Below are positions 6,152 through 6,171 of a stretch of DNA of 6,171 nucleotides, piece after piece. The DNA comes from Lachnospiraceae bacterium. Its GTDB lineage: Bacteria > Bacillota > Clostridia > Lachnospirales > Lachnospiraceae. The first letter of the stretch is position 1. Every line of letters begins with the position of its first letter. The stretch covers positions 1 to 6,171 of the forward strand of contig CAAHDV010000069.1 in the NCBI GenBank assembly GCA_900770535.1. Direction: 5' to 3'. Under the pieces are notes generated by a model. The model did not search any database. It worked only from the letters and a program-made list of their open reading frames with translations, and was not told the origin of the DNA. A program made the translations under genes and the position numbers.

Positions 6152-6171
6152 GTGGCAAGAATAAGGCATAT
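6152..6171 (+). CDS. Start of a truncated downstream gene, product unknown
   Basis: Six complete codons from a GTG start read M-A-R-I-R-H and then leave the window without a stop. The only support is the excellent ribosome binding site at 6137-6143 with ideal 8-base spacing, the same strand as the cluster, and a 29-base gap after the activase. Nothing can be said about function from so few residues. Given its place at the end of the GRE cluster, it is a good candidate for a further component of the same pathway. Confidence 0.55.

Noticed and set aside
4983..6158. 391-codon open frame on the minus strand across yjjI and yjjW
   Set aside because: It is antisense to two well-supported enzymes, its translation is rich in His, Arg and Leu without recognisable motifs, and its length is a by-product of the codon bias of the + strand genes.

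Overview
The window looks like chromosomal DNA of an anaerobic, moderately GC-balanced Firmicute, most likely a gut Lachnospiraceae/Clostridia member. This is inferred from strong AGGAGG-type ribosome binding sites, an ECF-type S component, a BMP-family lipoprotein, an oxygen-sensitive glycyl radical enzyme and heavy use of CCG proline codons mixed with AGA arginine codons. All genes lie on the + strand. I see no mobile element, CRISPR array, tRNA or rRNA.

Layout. (1) 122-718: a small membrane protein of the ECF riboflavin-transporter-like S-component family (PF07155 type), followed by a long AT-rich hairpin with a T-tract (729-788). (2) 857-1963: a BMP/PnrA-type nucleoside-binding lipoprotein with its own -10 box, followed by an elaborate structured 3' region (1984-2042) that folds on paper as a three-way junction. 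(3) 2203-6122: a tight cluster of a Crp/Fnr-type regulator, a uridine-phosphorylase-like nucleoside phosphorylase, a YjjI-family glycyl radical enzyme (GRE) and its YjjW-family radical SAM activase. Gaps are 3, 35 and 0 bases. (4) 6152-6171: the first codons of one more gene, starting at GTG behind a strong ribosome binding site and cut by the window edge.

How the genes may work together (inference). The lipoprotein captures nucleosides outside the cell and the phosphorylase splits them into base and (deoxy)ribose-1-phosphate. The YjjI/YjjW radical system, whose substrate I do not know to be established, would then act on a product of nucleoside breakdown under strict anoxia, with the Crp/Fnr-type protein as local regulator. 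In E. coli yjjI and yjjW also sit beside a nucleoside catabolic operon (deoCABD). The same association in a distant phylum with different neighbours is the most interesting point here. The phosphorylase also departs from E. coli Udp at the uracil-recognition positions, so the real substrate may not be uridine.
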